From: Chitinophaga sp. LS1
Lineage (GTDB): Bacteria > Bacteroidota > Bacteroidia > Chitinophagales > Chitinophagaceae
Direction of reading: 5' to 3'
Assembly (NCBI RefSeq): GCF_034274695.1
Contig: NZ_CP128362.1
Location: 8,124,501 to 8,188,500 of the forward strand
DNA: 64,000 bases
Shown here: piece by piece, positions 9,211-18,900 of the stretch
Numbering within the stretch: the first letter of the stretch is position 1
Layout of the letters: every line of letters begins with the position of its first letter
The notes under the pieces: generated by a model
Database searches by the model: none
The model's input: only the letters and a program-made list of their open reading frames with translations
What the model was told of the DNA's origin: nothing
Translations under genes and position numbers: made by a program

Positions 9211-9497
9211 AAGATTACTTATTATGAAGTTGCCTTGCTTTAGGATTACTTATTACGAGGCGACTTGTTTTTAAGATTACTTATTGCAAGGCGACTTATT
9301 TTAAGACGGCTTGTTTTAAGGTTACTTATTACAAGGCGACTTATTTTAAGACGGCTTGTTTTAAGGTTACTTATTGCAAGGCGACTTATTTTAAGGCGGC
9401 TTGTTTTAAGATTACTTATTGCAAGGCGACTTATTTTAAGACGGCTTGTTTTAAGGTTACTTATTACAAGGCGACTATTTTTAAGGTTCCCTTATTT
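9211..9497. repeat. Minisatellite: 15-bp units in a 45-bp higher-order repeat
   Basis: From 9273 the phrase AAGRTTACTTATT recurs at 9273, 9318, 9363, 9408 and 9453, a period of exactly 45. Each 45-bp unit is three related 15-mers: TTAAGGTTACTTATT, RCAAGGCGACTTATT and TTAAGACGGCTTGTT. Less regular copies lie at 9211 and 9242 (31-bp spacing). The array runs into the 3' end of the GH51 gene: its last codons and stop, read on the plus strand as CTTATTTTAAGGTGAC, match the unit CTTATTTTAAGGCGAC. It therefore may have grown from the gene's own stop-codon region. There are no unique spacers, so this is not a CRISPR array. Confidence 0.9.
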
Positions 9498-11030
9498 TAA
9501 GGTGACTACTACGACAGAAGTAGCTGGCAGTTCTACAACAAGGTCATTCCCTTGTTTCTTCGCACCATTGAAAGTAGCGATCTTCACCTTGTCTGGCTTT
9601 TCGAAGGTATTGATGTCGGTATATTTACCAGAGGTAAGTACCTGACCGGTTGCGGTCTTCCATTGTACATCCTGCAGACTTGCTTTTACAGTGATCTTTT
9701 TGGATGGATCCAGGTTGACGAAAGAGATATGCACTGCTCCGGTAGAATCTTTGGATGCAGAGGCATTTACCGCAGGGATGCTTTCGTTGCCATTGGTATA
9801 TAATGGGCTATTCAGCTGAATAGGCAGGTAAGCGGCGTCCATGTGTACCTGGAACAGGTCAAATACATAGTAAGTAGGAGTCAGCAGCATTTTTTCCTTG
9901 TCGGTCAGGATCAGGGCCTGTAATACGTTTACAGTCTGCGCCAGGTTGGCTAATCTTACACGGTCGCTGTGGTTGTTAAAGATATTGAGTGTAGAGGCGG
10001 CGATCAGGGCGTCTCTGAGGCTATTTTGCTGATAGAGGAAACCGGGGTTTGTGCCTGGTTCCACATCTGTCCAGATACCCCATTCGTCAACAGCCAGGGC
10101 TACTCTCTTTTTAGGATCGTATTTATCCATGACAGCGGAGTGTTTGGTCACGAGCGTGTCCATGACCAGGCATTTCCGCATTGTGGTAAAGTACTCTTTT
10201 TCGTCGAAGCTGGTAGCAGAACCTTTGTGGCCCCAGTCGCCAGGCAGGGTGTAATAGTGTAAGGACAGTCCCCACATCATGTGCAGCGGAATATCTCTCA
10301 TACAAACCTCCGTCCAGTGGTAGTCAAAGTCGCTGGCGCCGCTGGCCATTCTTTTCAGTTTTGCACCCGGATAGTCGCGGGCATAAGTAGCATAGCGACG
10401 GAATTGGCCGGCATAGAATTCGGGGGTCATGTTACCACCGCAACCCCAGCTTTCGTTGCCTACACCCCAGAAACCGACTTTCCAGGGGGCAGGGTGACCG
10501 TTTTCAGCACGGAGCTTGCTCATTGGGCTTACACCGTCGAAGTTGAAGTACTCTACCCATTTAGACATTTCTTCAACAGTACCGCTACCTACATTCGCAG
10601 AGATGTAAGGCTCTGTGTGCAGCAGTTCGCAGAGGTCCATGAATTCGTGGGTACCGAAGGAGTTGTCTTCAGTGACACCGCCCCAGTTGGTATTTACCAT
10701 TTTAGGACGATCGGATCTTTTACCGATACCGTCACGCCAGTGGTATTCATCTGCAAAGCAGCCACCGGGCCAGCGGAGGTTCGGAATGTGGATCTTTTTG
10801 AGCGCCTCAACGACATCGAGGCGGATGCGGTCTTTTTTAGGTACGTTCAGTGAAGAGTCAACCCAGAAACCATCATAAATACAATGGCCGAGGTGCTCAG
10901 AAAAGTGACCATAGATGTGACGGCTGATCTGGTGATCGGATTTACCAGATACCGTGAGGCTCGCTGTGGTTTGTGCCTTTGTAACCTGCATGATCACCAA
11001 AAGCAACAGGAAAGTGAGATTCTTTTTCAT
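9492..11030 (-). CDS. Secreted GH51 alpha-L-arabinofuranosidase
   Basis: 512 residues from ATG at 11030 (a second ATG two codons upstream at 11036 is possible). The signal peptide [19 protein letters not shown] is cut before Q. GH51 hallmarks are present: [29 protein letters not shown], the acid/base Glu in [11 protein letters not shown] (about residue 193) and the nucleophile Glu in LAVDEWGIW (about 316). The C-terminal beta-sandwich follows ([15 protein letters not shown] onward). It releases terminal arabinose from arabinan or arabinoxylan in the periplasm or outside. Full length for the family. It is transcribed alone, and its 3' side is the minisatellite. Confidence 0.93.
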   Translation of the reverse strand: MKKNLTFLLLLVIMQVTKAQTTASLTVSGKSDHQISRHIYGHFSEHLGHCIYDGFWVDSSLNVPKKDRIRLDVVEALKKIHIPNLRWPGGCFADEYHWRDGIGKRSDRPKMVNTNWGGVTEDNSFGTHEFMDLCELLHTEPYISANVGSGTVEEMSKWVEYFNFDGVSPMSKLRAENGHPAPWKVGFWGVGNESWGCGGNMTPEFYAGQFRRYATYARDYPGAKLKRMASGASDFDYHWTEVCMRDIPLHMMWGLSLHYYTLPGDWGHKGSATSFDEKEYFTTMRKCLVMDTLVTKHSAVMDKYDPKKRVALAVDEWGIWTDVEPGTNPGFLYQQNSLRDALIAASTLNIFNNHSDRVRLANLAQTVNVLQALILTDKEKMLLTPTYYVFDLFQVHMDAAYLPIQLNSPLYTNGNESIPAVNASASKDSTGAVHISFVNLDPSKKITVKASLQDVQWKTATGQVLTSGKYTDINTFEKPDKVKIATFNGAKKQGNDLVVELPATSVVVVTLK

Positions 11031-11187
11031 ATACAATTTTCATTAGCGTAATTGCGAAGACGTGGAACGATGGCTAAGATAGAAAAATTAATTGTCAATT
11101 ATACAACAATATTTCACCTTTTTATATAAGTATTAATACTCCGTTTAATATAAATGTCAGGTTTTGGTTTGCGTTACATTTGCGGGT

Positions 11188-11376
11188 ATGGAAAAGATTA
11201 TTTCAAACACACTTACATTGGACGCCTCCCCCGAAAAGGTATGGACCCTACTCACGGAACCAGGTTATGTAAAACAATATATGTACAACAGTGATCTGGT
11301 GACTGACTGGCAGGTGGGTCAGCCTGTAATATTTAAAGGGGCATACGCTTATCAGGCAGGAAGGAACATGTTATGA
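11188..11376 (+). pseudogene. SRPBCC-family protein, N-terminal fragment
   Basis: ATG at 11188 opens the start of an SRPBCC/START-like ligand-binding protein (MEKIISNTLTLDASPEKVW, then TEPGYVKQYMYNSDLVTDW, GQPVIFKG), but after about 52 residues the sequence becomes unrelated and stops at 11374. Family members are about 130-160 residues, so two thirds is missing. The break point near 11336-11350 coincides with the start of a truncated AraC regulator in another frame, which suggests a deletion that fused two genes. A -7-like TACATTTG lies at 11175-11182, just upstream. Confidence 0.75.
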
Positions 11377-12064
11377 TGTGCAGGACCAGCAGCATAATAT
11401 CATTTATGCGAATGGGTACATGAATACGTTTGAGAATAAATCGCTGGATGCGGAGAATCTAAGTATTGAATTTAGCAGGGAGGCATTTTTGCAATTGACG
11501 GAGGGTAGTAATGATACGATGAAGCGATTTGCAGACCGATTAATGGCCGGAGGACCGGTGGTGATGGGTATACAGTCATTGCCTGCAAATGCGACGATAC
11601 AGCGGGTCATACAGGATATTATACAGTGTAATTTCACGGGGCATTTGAAGAAGCTGTTTTTGTTGTCTAAAAGTATTGAGTTGCTGGTATTGCAGGCGGA
11701 TGCGTGGCACCAGGCTTTTCAGTTTAGGGAGCGGCAGCAGTATAAGCGGGATGATGTGGAGCGGATTCATTATGCGCGGGAGTACCTGATCAATAATATT
11801 GAAATGCCGCCGAGTTTGTCGGAGTTGTCGAGGATAGTGGGGATCAATGAGTTTAAGTTGAAGAAGAAGTTTAAGGAGGAATTTAATACGACGGTATTTG
11901 GGTATTTGGCGGATTATCGTTTAGGCATGGCCAGGAGTTTTTTAGAGGAAGGGAATAAGTCGGTAGGAGATATTGCATATGAGCTGGGATACTCGTCACC
12001 ACAGCATTTCAGTGCGGTGTTCAGGAAGAAGTTTGGGGTGGCGCCGAGTGAGTTGAAGAAATAA
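11330..12064 (+). pseudogene. AraC-family regulator, 5'-truncated
   Basis: Open frame of 244 codons from a stop at 11327-11329 with no good early start; GTG at 11378 is the first candidate. The sequence begins inside the N-terminal effector domain (GTCYDVQDQQHNIIYANGY) and runs through a complete C-terminal two-HTH domain (YLINNIEMPPSLSELSRIVG ... VGDIAYELGYSSPQHFSAVF). Bacteroidota relatives have about 80-100 further residues ahead. It is joined out of frame to the SRPBCC fragment. CAGG is directly repeated at 11353-11360; removing one copy would bring the two frames together, an alternative explanation by a 4-bp duplication. Expression could occur by TGATG coupling, but it is probably inactive. 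Confidence 0.7.
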
Positions 12065-12076
12065 TTTTTAAAAATA

Positions 12077-12107
12077 TTTGGAGGATTAAAAACAATTCGT
12101 ACATTTG
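12077..12107 (+). promoter_or_regulatory. Bacteroidota-type promoter of tRNA-Gly
   Basis: TTTG at 12077-12080, exactly 19 bases, then TACATTTG at 12100-12107. This is a perfect fit to the -33/-7 consensus TTTG-N19-TAnnTTTG, 57 bases before the tRNA. Confidence 0.9.
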
Positions 12108-12164
12108 CAATCCCAATCGCAGCCATGGTGCTGCGAAAAAGGAAAAAAGCTCTTAAAAATACAA

Positions 12165-12237
<73 letters not shown>

Positions 12238-12245
12238 CAGAGATT

Positions 12246-12279
12246 AAAAGCCTGATAAGATAACTTATCAGGCTTTTTT
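12246..12279 (+). terminator. Terminator of tRNA-Gly
   Basis: 14-bp stem AAAAGCCTGATAAG/CTTATCAGGCTTTT with a 4-base loop and six T, beginning 8 bases after the tRNA. Confidence 0.93.
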
Positions 12280-12325
12280 GTTTTTAATGCATTCTATTAG
12301 CCGGCCGTAGACCGGGCTGCTCATA

Positions 12326-12362
12326 AAAAACCCGCATTTGCCGTAGGCGAATGCGGGTTTTT
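12326..12362. terminator. Second hairpin, bidirectional
   Basis: AAAAACCCGCATT/AATGCGGGTTTTT with A and T tracts on both sides; works in either direction. It backs up the tRNA terminator. Confidence 0.85.
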
Positions 12363-12370
12363 ATTTAAAT

Positions 12371-12408
12371 AAAAAAGAGCCTTCCGGTATGGGACCGAAA
12401 GGCTCTTT
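12371..12408 (-). terminator. Terminator of the small membrane protein gene
   Basis: 15-bp stem (AAAGAGCCTTCCGGT/ACCGAAAGGCTCTTT, one G.U-type mismatch). On the minus strand it is followed by a run of T, 17 bases past the stop at 12425. Confidence 0.85.
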
Positions 12409-12424
12409 CAATATGATAGAATCC

Positions 12425-12625
12425 TTATTTGTATTTAGGATTATAAAGCGTGTTTTCTGGAACATTTACCTCAGGCTTACCAGGATAACGGTGTTTGTAC
12501 AATTGGTAGCAACCTCCCAGAACAAAAGACAAAAAGCAGAAAATGCTTACATAAAATAAAAATCTGGAAGACGACACCCAGTTATTGGTAAAGTCATTCT
12601 TGTTTTCAACAGTATTATTTTCCAT
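12425..12625 (-). CDS. Small single-span membrane protein, unknown function
   Basis: 66 residues: a polar N-terminus (MENNTVENKNDFTNNW), one membrane helix at about 22-41 (FLFYVSIFCFLSFVLGGCYQLY) and a basic/polar tail. I do not recognise a family. It has its own consensus promoter and terminator, so it is a genuine monocistronic gene. The ATG at 12625 lies about 20 bases from the -7 element. Confidence 0.8.
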   Translation of the reverse strand: MENNTVENKNDFTNNWVSSSRFLFYVSIFCFLSFVLGGCYQLYKHRYPGKPEVNVPENTLYNPKYK

Positions 12626-12644
12626 ATCTAATTATTTCGCATTG

Positions 12645-12675
12645 CAAACTTACATCATGTCAAATGAAAATCAAA
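12645..12675 (-). promoter_or_regulatory. Bacteroidota-type promoter of the 66-residue gene
   Basis: Read on the minus strand: TTTG (12675-12672), 19 bases, TAAGTTTG (12652-12645). Exact match to TTTG-N19-TAnnTTTG, placed directly before the gene start at 12625. Confidence 0.9.
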
Positions 12676-12694
12676 GTAAATTTTTACAATTAAT

Positions 12695-13723
12695 TTACTC
12701 TTTTTCCAAAGTTCTGAAAGTCTTCCTGTTCAGGAAATAATACCTCCAGATCATGATCCCATGAAACACTCCTGTCATACCCAGCAGCTTCTTCTGTGGC
12801 AGGGGATGTTTCTCTCCTGTATACTTCCTGCGCCAGCGGAGATAATCCACATAAGCTCTGTAAATGGCCGTCATATCTTTGGGTTTTCCTGCTACCAGGC
12901 TCTTCACCGCTGCCAGCACATCCAGAAAAAACCGCTGGAAGAGCACGATCCATCTATCATGCGGATGCAGGTTCTTCCACAACATCATCAGGTTATTCCT
13001 GAAATTCAGGTACACCTTCCTGGGATTTCCCTGTGGGAGGCTACCTCCACCTACGTGATATACAATAGATTGAGGACAATAGCAGATCCGGTACCCGGCC
13101 CGTTTCAATCGCCAGCATAAATCCACCTCTTCCATATGTGCAAAAAAATCCGCATCAAACCCTCCAACCTCATGATAACAGGAAGACCGGATAAACAATG
13201 CAGCACCCGTAGCCCAGAAAATATCCTGTTCGTCGTCGTACTGCCCTTCGTCCGTTTCGGTTGTATACAGGATACGTCCACGGCAAAAAGTATATCCCAA
13301 AATATCCATCCAGCCGCCCGCAGCACCTGCATACTCAAACTCCGGCTTATTATAATAAGCCCTCAGCTTCGGCTGACAGGCTGCAATATGATGGTCCCTT
13401 CTCATTAATGCGACTACAGGTTCAATCCAACCCGGCTCCACTTCCACATCCTGGTTCAGCAATACATAAATATCAGCATGCACATGTTGCAAGGCTTCGT
13501 TATATCCCCCGGCAAATCCATTATTAGTACTATTCTGAATAATTTTAACTGCCGGGAAATGCTCGCGTACAAATTTCACGCTATCATCCGTGGAAGCATT
13601 GTCTGCTACGTATAACTGCAGGTTCTCATAAGTTGACCTGCATACGGAAGGCAGAAAATCTTCCAGAAACTTACGTCCGTTCCAATTCAGGATGACAACT
13701 GCTACCGATGGTATTCCAGACAA
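12695..13723 (-). CDS. GT2 family glycosyltransferase (WbbL/rhamnosyltransferase-like)
   Basis: 342 residues, soluble GT-A fold. It begins VAVVILNWNGRKFLEDFLP, then ADNASTDDSV (nucleotide binding) and VLLNQDVEVEPGW as the DxD equivalent, followed by GGFDADFFAHMEEVDLCWRL (acceptor/catalytic region). There is a short amphipathic C-terminus with HGIMIWRYYFLNRKTFRTLE. It is non-processive: no QxxRW. It probably transfers a single sugar during cell-surface glycan assembly; the donor is unknown. Divergent from the histidine kinase gene with about 95 bases between. Confidence 0.88.
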   Translation of the reverse strand: MSGIPSVAVVILNWNGRKFLEDFLPSVCRSTYENLQLYVADNASTDDSVKFVREHFPAVKIIQNSTNNGFAGGYNEALQHVHADIYVLLNQDVEVEPGWIEPVVALMRRDHHIAACQPKLRAYYNKPEFEYAGAAGGWMDILGYTFCRGRILYTTETDEGQYDDEQDIFWATGAALFIRSSCYHEVGGFDADFFAHMEEVDLCWRLKRAGYRICYCPQSIVYHVGGGSLPQGNPRKVYLNFRNNLMMLWKNLHPHDRWIVLFQRFFLDVLAAVKSLVAGKPKDMTAIYRAYVDYLRWRRKYTGEKHPLPQKKLLGMTGVFHGIMIWRYYFLNRKTFRTLEKE

Positions 13724-13819
13724 AAGATACTGTATTATACGTGAGTAATATATTTAGCGTTGCAAATATGCGAAAAATACGTTAGTGTATAAGGGGTATT
13801 CCTTAAATTCGATCCTCAT

Positions 13820-14968
13820 ATGTTCAAACAGTTCATAGGCTGGAAATTCCTGCTGGTTACTGCGGCCGTACTCATCATCGTGGGTACGATCTGGTATGTA
13901 AGCAGCCTGGCACGCAAGATCGAAGATGAAGAAACCCGTAAGGTGGCTACATGGGTGGCGGCTAACAGAGAGTTGTTACAGGCTCCTGATGAGGCGAACC
14001 TAAACCTGGCTGCGGAAATCATTACCAACAATACGACTATTCCTGTGATCATCACTGACCGGGAAGGCCATATCATCGACTCCCGCAATCTCGACACGGT
14101 TCGTATGGCGCATGATCCGCAATATATTGAAGATGAACTGACTACATTCAGGAAGCAACACCGTCCATTTATTATGGAGATCGATACCCGGAGTAATCTT
14201 TATAACTACATTTATTATGGAGACTCCCTGATCCTCAAACAGGTTCGCTACTATCCATATATACAACTGATGGTGGTGGCCCTCTTTGTGAGTATCATGC
14301 TGATCGCCCTCTCCTCTTCTAACCGCGCCGTTCAGAACCTTGTATGGGTAGGGATGGCAAAAGAAACGGCACACCAGCTGGGTACTCCCCTCTCTTCTAT
14401 AGAAGCGTGGATAGAATTGCTTAAGGAAACGGATGGGAATGAGCTGATGGCAACAGAGCTGACGAAAGATGTGAACCGCCTGAAACTAATCACTGAGCGA
14501 TTTTCCAAGATCGGTAGTGTGCCGCAGCTGGAAGAGCGGGATGTGATCCACCAGGTGAGTAATATGATGCAGTATATTAAAAAGAGGGCGCCGCAAAAGG
14601 TGGTGTTTAACATGCATACGCAGGAAAATGAGATGCCGGCGATGATTTCGCCGTCGTTATTTGACTGGGTGATAGAGAATTTGTTGAAGAATGCGCTGGA
14701 TGCGATGGAGGGTAAGGGTAGTATTGATATATTTATTGAGAGTCACCCGGCGCATATTATTATTGATATTACGGATACCGGGAAGGGGATTCCGAAGGCT
14801 AATTTTGAAAAGGTGTTTAAGCCGGGATTTAGTACAAAGAAGCGTGGCTGGGGGTTGGGGTTGTCACTGGCTAAGCGGATAATAGATGAGTATCATAAGG
14901 GGAGATTGACGGTGAAATGGTCAGAAATTGGTAAGGGGACGACGTTTAGGATTTGGTTGAGGAAATAA
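13820..14968 (+). CDS. Membrane sensor histidine kinase
   Basis: 382 residues. Membrane helices at about 8-27 and 148-166 flank a small extracytoplasmic sensor domain (about 30-145). HisKA has the phospho-acceptor His185 in KETAHQLGTPLSS. HATPase_c has the N-box ENLLKNALDAMEG, the G1 box DTGKGIP, the F-box FKPGFSTKK and the G2 box GWGLGLSLAK. All residues needed for autophosphorylation are visible. No response regulator lies next to it, so the partner must be elsewhere (orphan kinase). The signal is unknown. The start ATG at 13820 leaves a plausible N-terminal helix. Confidence 0.92.
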   Translation: MFKQFIGWKFLLVTAAVLIIVGTIWYVSSLARKIEDEETRKVATWVAANRELLQAPDEANLNLAAEIITNNTTIPVIITDREGHIIDSRNLDTVRMAHDPQYIEDELTTFRKQHRPFIMEIDTRSNLYNYIYYGDSLILKQVRYYPYIQLMVVALFVSIMLIALSSSNRAVQNLVWVGMAKETAHQLGTPLSSIEAWIELLKETDGNELMATELTKDVNRLKLITERFSKIGSVPQLEERDVIHQVSNMMQYIKKRAPQKVVFNMHTQENEMPAMISPSLFDWVIENLLKNALDAMEGKGSIDIFIESHPAHIIIDITDTGKGIPKANFEKVFKPGFSTKKRGWGLGLSLAKRIIDEYHKGRLTVKWSEIGKGTTFRIWLRK

Positions 14969-15003
14969 AAATGGCGGGTTCTGCAGAAAAAGTTTCAATT
15001 AAA

Positions 15004-15034
15004 TTTGTTGGTTTTAAAAAAGAATTTAAATTTG
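15004..15034 (+). promoter_or_regulatory. Bacteroidota-type promoter of tRNA-Leu
   Basis: TTTG at 15004-15007, exactly 19 bases, then TAAATTTG at 15027-15034. The tRNA begins 15 bases further on. Confidence 0.9.
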
Positions 15035-15049
15035 CACTCCTTCAAAGCT

Positions 15050-15133
15050 GCGGAGGTGGCGAAATTGGTAGACGCGCTACTTTGAGGTGGTAGTGCCTGA
15101 AAGGGCTTGGGAGTTCGAATCTCCTCTTCCGCA
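15050..15133 (+). tRNA. tRNA-Leu (anticodon GAG)
   Basis: 84-nt class II tRNA. Acceptor GCGGAGG/CTTCCGC (one G.U), D-arm with GGTAGAC, anticodon stem CTACT/GGTAG around loop TTGAGGT, long variable arm (TGCCTGAAAGGGCTT), T-arm GGGAG-TTCGAAT-CTCCT. Discriminator A; no encoded CCA. The last bases of its 3' end, plus the flank, recur at 25356. Confidence 0.97.
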
Positions 15134-15265
15134 CACAGGGCGAAAAATTACATTTTAAAGTAATTTTTCGCCCTTTTTTATTGTGGGAATTGTTGGGATT
15201 CAGGTGTTTATAAAGTGGTGTATTTTAAATAAGTGTTCGATAACGGAAATGGGCAAATGAATGTG
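15121..15265. repeat. Direct repeat, copy A (tRNA-Leu 3' end plus downstream flank)
   Basis: About 145 bases starting in the T-arm of tRNA-Leu and including the terminator are repeated in the same orientation at 25356-25499, with roughly one mismatch in eight and a few indels. Shared landmarks are GCGAAAAATTAC, ATTGTGGGAATT and AAATAAGTGTTCGATAACG. The two copies bracket 10.2 kb carrying the IS701 remnant, the truncated RHS gene and the sigma/barrel unit. Confidence 0.85.
15138..15179 (+). terminator. Terminator of tRNA-Leu
   Basis: 14-bp stem GGGCGAAAAATTAC/GTAATTTTTCGCCC with an 8-base loop, then six T, 4 bases after the tRNA. Confidence 0.93.
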
Positions 15266-15347
15266 TTGTTTGGAAGTGAATATCGCGACAACTTAAAATT
15301 ACTGATTATCAGATAGTTAAAAATAAATTCAAACTAACTTGATTTGA

Positions 15348-15989
15348 TCAGATTCGAATAAATAATAATTTCTTTAGTTTTCTATAATCTGGTGGCTGTT
15401 TAGCAAGAATATAATCGATGATATTTCGGATTGATCTCAATGTCAATTTGAGAACTGATCTTATCAACAAGATAATATCTTGTGTTGTTACCCACACCTT
15501 TTCGTGGTAACAAAGAAGCTTTTGAGTGTTCATAAACAGTTGTCCTAACATAATCATAGCCATGTGCTTATGCCAGCTTTGAGCGCTTCGGGTTTGATAC
15601 TCATTTAGACCTAATTCCTTTTTACCTTCTCTAAATGATTTTTCTATAAAGAACCGCTTACACTGCATATAAGCTAACTCTTTCATTGATGCTCCAGGTT
15701 TGTAGCACAGACTATATTTAATGGTGCCGTCAATATCCTTTCTAATTAATAATTGCAGTAGCTGACGTTTCTCTGTTAACGGATTGAATATATAAATCTC
15801 TCTACAATGGAACCAGGCAAAAAGCTTCTTCCCTTTGCTTTGATGACGTACCTTCATCCAGGTCCAATCTTTCTTTTTCAGTCCGGACATGTATTTCCGG
15901 ATTGATATAGATTCTCTGTTTGGTCGTGCATAAACACTTTTTCGTCCTCTCTTTCCGGGGACGCTGACAGGGACTCTCATTTGAATTAG
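15348..15989 (-). pseudogene. IS701/IS4-type transposase, C-terminal fragment
   Basis: 210 residues open, with no N-terminal half. The sequence matches the C-terminal part of IS701-like DDE transposases: basic linker (GKRGRKSVYARPNRES), KIKYSLCYKPGASMKELAY-like segment, the catalytic Glu region FFIEKSFREGKKELGLNEYQ, and QSWHKHMAMIMLGQLFM. The first two catalytic aspartates are absent. It abuts the broken 3' end of the RHS gene at 15990, so the element (or the deletion that shortened it) removed the RHS toxin end. It lies inside the 10.2-kb block bounded by direct repeats. Confidence 0.8.
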
Positions 15990-18900
15990 CTATTGGGCTG
16001 TTCCCGCAAAATGGTAAGGAGAATACCACAGATATTCCTTAGTCAACGGATCCACACTCAGAAACTTCCCCAATCTCGGATCATACACTCTCATCCCATA
16101 ATCCTGTTCATTCCCATCTCCCTTCACCTCATTATCATTCTCCTTACCATTAAACCCATAACGATATTCATTCAAGCTATACCTCCTATCAACCTGCAAC
16201 ATTCCAAACGGATAATAATCCTGAGCACTATACACCACCGCCTTATTATCTCCTTCAAGATAATCTCCAAGCGTTACCAACACATTCCCCAAATGATTAC
16301 TCAACTCATACCTCTTCCTATCAGCCTGATCCCATATTGAACCCGAACTATCTGTAGCCACCAACATCCCTGGTTCCCAAATTCCTAACCGACTACTTCC
16401 ATACAAATCCTGCTCCTGCCAATAAACCTGATCACCTCCACCCTTTGTACCATACACAGACAAAGTATTCCCCTGAGCATCCCTCACATACCACGTCTTA
16501 TTAATAACCCCATTATGCGTATATCCTTTATACACTCTATTTCCTCCCGCATCATACCTATATTCCAAAGAACTTGTATCACCTAAAGTAATACTTTTTA
16601 TCTTTCCATAAACCGTCCATTCAACCTTCGTAATCCCCGCCTGTACTTCCTTCACCAGATTACCTATACTATCATACGAATAATTATTACTTCCCTGATT
16701 CTTAAGATCTTCCGTATATTCTGAACTAGTCACCGCATCATTTACCTGCAACAACTTATTATTCAACAAATAACCATTCGCATCTTTACTATAACCATAT
16801 GTCAGGTTATCCATTCCCACTCCTTTCCCATTCGCGCCACTACCATTCCTGAAATAAGTAAGAATATTCCCGTTTGCATCATAAGTGACATCTTCCCTAT
16901 AAGCATCTCCTGCTGTACTGCTACTCCATGAAGGTGTACTAGAAGACAAACTATGCTGACGCATGGATTTTAACCTGTTTAACTGGTCATAACGGTAAGA
17001 ATATCCCACTGTATTGTTGAACTGGCTCAATGCCATCGTACTACGGCTAATATTACCATTATACAGGTTTCTCCCTATTTCTAAAGTACTACCATCTGTC
17101 CAGCCTAATGCCAAAGCACCAGCTATCGGCTTATAATCTCCTTTATAGTAATCCAAGGAATATCCATAAAGATCTGGTGCTACTACCGACCGAGCCTTAT
17201 TGGCTACACCATCTCCTCCCATATCTGCCGCAGGAGATAAAAACTGACTATTCACCTGCTTCAACCATCCCTGCAAGGTATAAGCATAGTCTACTCCCTG
17301 CACCAGCTGATCATGCCCCAATTCCATACGTGCCAACGGGCCATGGTAATAATAACGATACCCCGCATCTGTTCTTGGATTCTCAATATCCCAACCATCT
17401 GAAGAGACAGTATTGACCCCTGTTGCAGATTTGATTACCCTATTATCCGCATCATAATCATACGCATACCAGAATTGATCGTTCCTATCATCCTGGTAAT
17501 TATACCTCACCTTATTCACCTTTCCACTTACCAGGTCATACTTATACTCTATCTGCTTCATCTCCAGCCCCAACATCTGCTGCCACAATGTTTTCACATT
17601 TCCTATCTGGTCATAACTGTAATAAGTGACCTGCTGCACGGTGTCAGTAACCGCATCCTTATAACTCACGGCTGATACCCGCTTACGCAGATTTTCCTGT
17701 GTATACGCAAATCCACTATATGCAGAATCATAATAAGTACGTGTAATTTGTGTATTCGTACCCCCTGCCTGGAAAGAAGCCACACTCGTACTATCCAGGA
17801 ATCTATCCGTTCCCGGGCTACTTCCACCTGTTTTCTCTCCAACTTCCAATATCCTGCTTTGCGCATCATAGAGCGTATAACTATACTTCCCATTTGCAGC
17901 CTGCTGCGCATTCTGCGATACCACTACTCTTCCTAATTTATCATACCAGAACTTACTCAATCCTCCATCCGGTGAATGCTGCCCACTTACACCATTCAAC
18001 CCTTGATAAGCATAGGATGTCAACAATGTATGCCCCGGATACATCGGTGTATATTGGGTCTCCGCTGTACTACCGGCTCCTGTAGTAGTAGTAGAACCTG
18101 CTGCTGGCACATTAAACCGCCCCCTGTAAAGTAAAGACGTATTCAACGCCGCATAATAATCTGATGCCAATGACATACATGCCTCTGTTGCATTTGCAGC
18201 TATTTCATCTGCCGATAAGAGACGACTGTAATACCTGATCTGTTTTACATAAGTTAAGTTCTCAGGATAAGCTCCTACAGCAAGCGTCCATCCACAACCG
18301 CCTTTAGCAGTATCAGATGTAACTGCCGGACAAAGCTTACCATTGATATACACCGCGAGGTTATCCGCGTTTAAGGATGCACCCTGCACCACCACGTGCG
18401 TCCAGGGTCTCAGTGGCAAAACAGCAGCCATATTTGCAACTGTATGCTTTGACAATGTCAGTATCACACTATCTGCTGTACCCTTCATTGTATACAGGTC
18501 CATATGCATATTCTGTCCATTCAGACAGATATTTACTAAATACTGCTGCCCGCTGCTGGAAGCCAGGAACTGCCCACCACTGGCCGTAGAATCATACATC
18601 CACAGCTCAAGTGCACGACCACCTGTGGAAGAGAATGCACTCGTTAATGCTAATAATGCAGAGTCCTTACTTGTATTAAAACCTGCACCATCAAATGTAC
18701 AATTGGTACCGGCGTGATTTCTTGCGCTGTCTACCTGCGCCTGCAGACTAGCTGCCATAAGATGTACCCCTTCCGGTGGTACTGTTCTTACCAGATTGCC
18801 TGCCTGATCGTAATAATATAAAGTGAAATGATACAACTGCTCATTCGTCGTCATTTGCAAAGCTGGCTGGGCTGCACCGCAATATGCGATGTATTCCTTC

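Noticed and set aside
9211..9497. Possible CRISPR array
   Set aside because: Units are contiguous 15/45-bp tandem repeats without unique spacers, and no cas genes are near.
9265..9645. A plus-strand frame coding a 5-residue periodic peptide rich in Leu and Arg (LRRLV-type) across the minisatellite
   Set aside because: It follows from the 15-bp repeat being a multiple of three, runs antisense into the GH51 gene and shows no normal protein composition.
11175..11182. TACATTTG as promoter of the SRPBCC fragment
   Set aside because: The matching TTTG 19 bases upstream is absent and the element sits only 6 bases from the ATG; not strong enough to list as a promoter.
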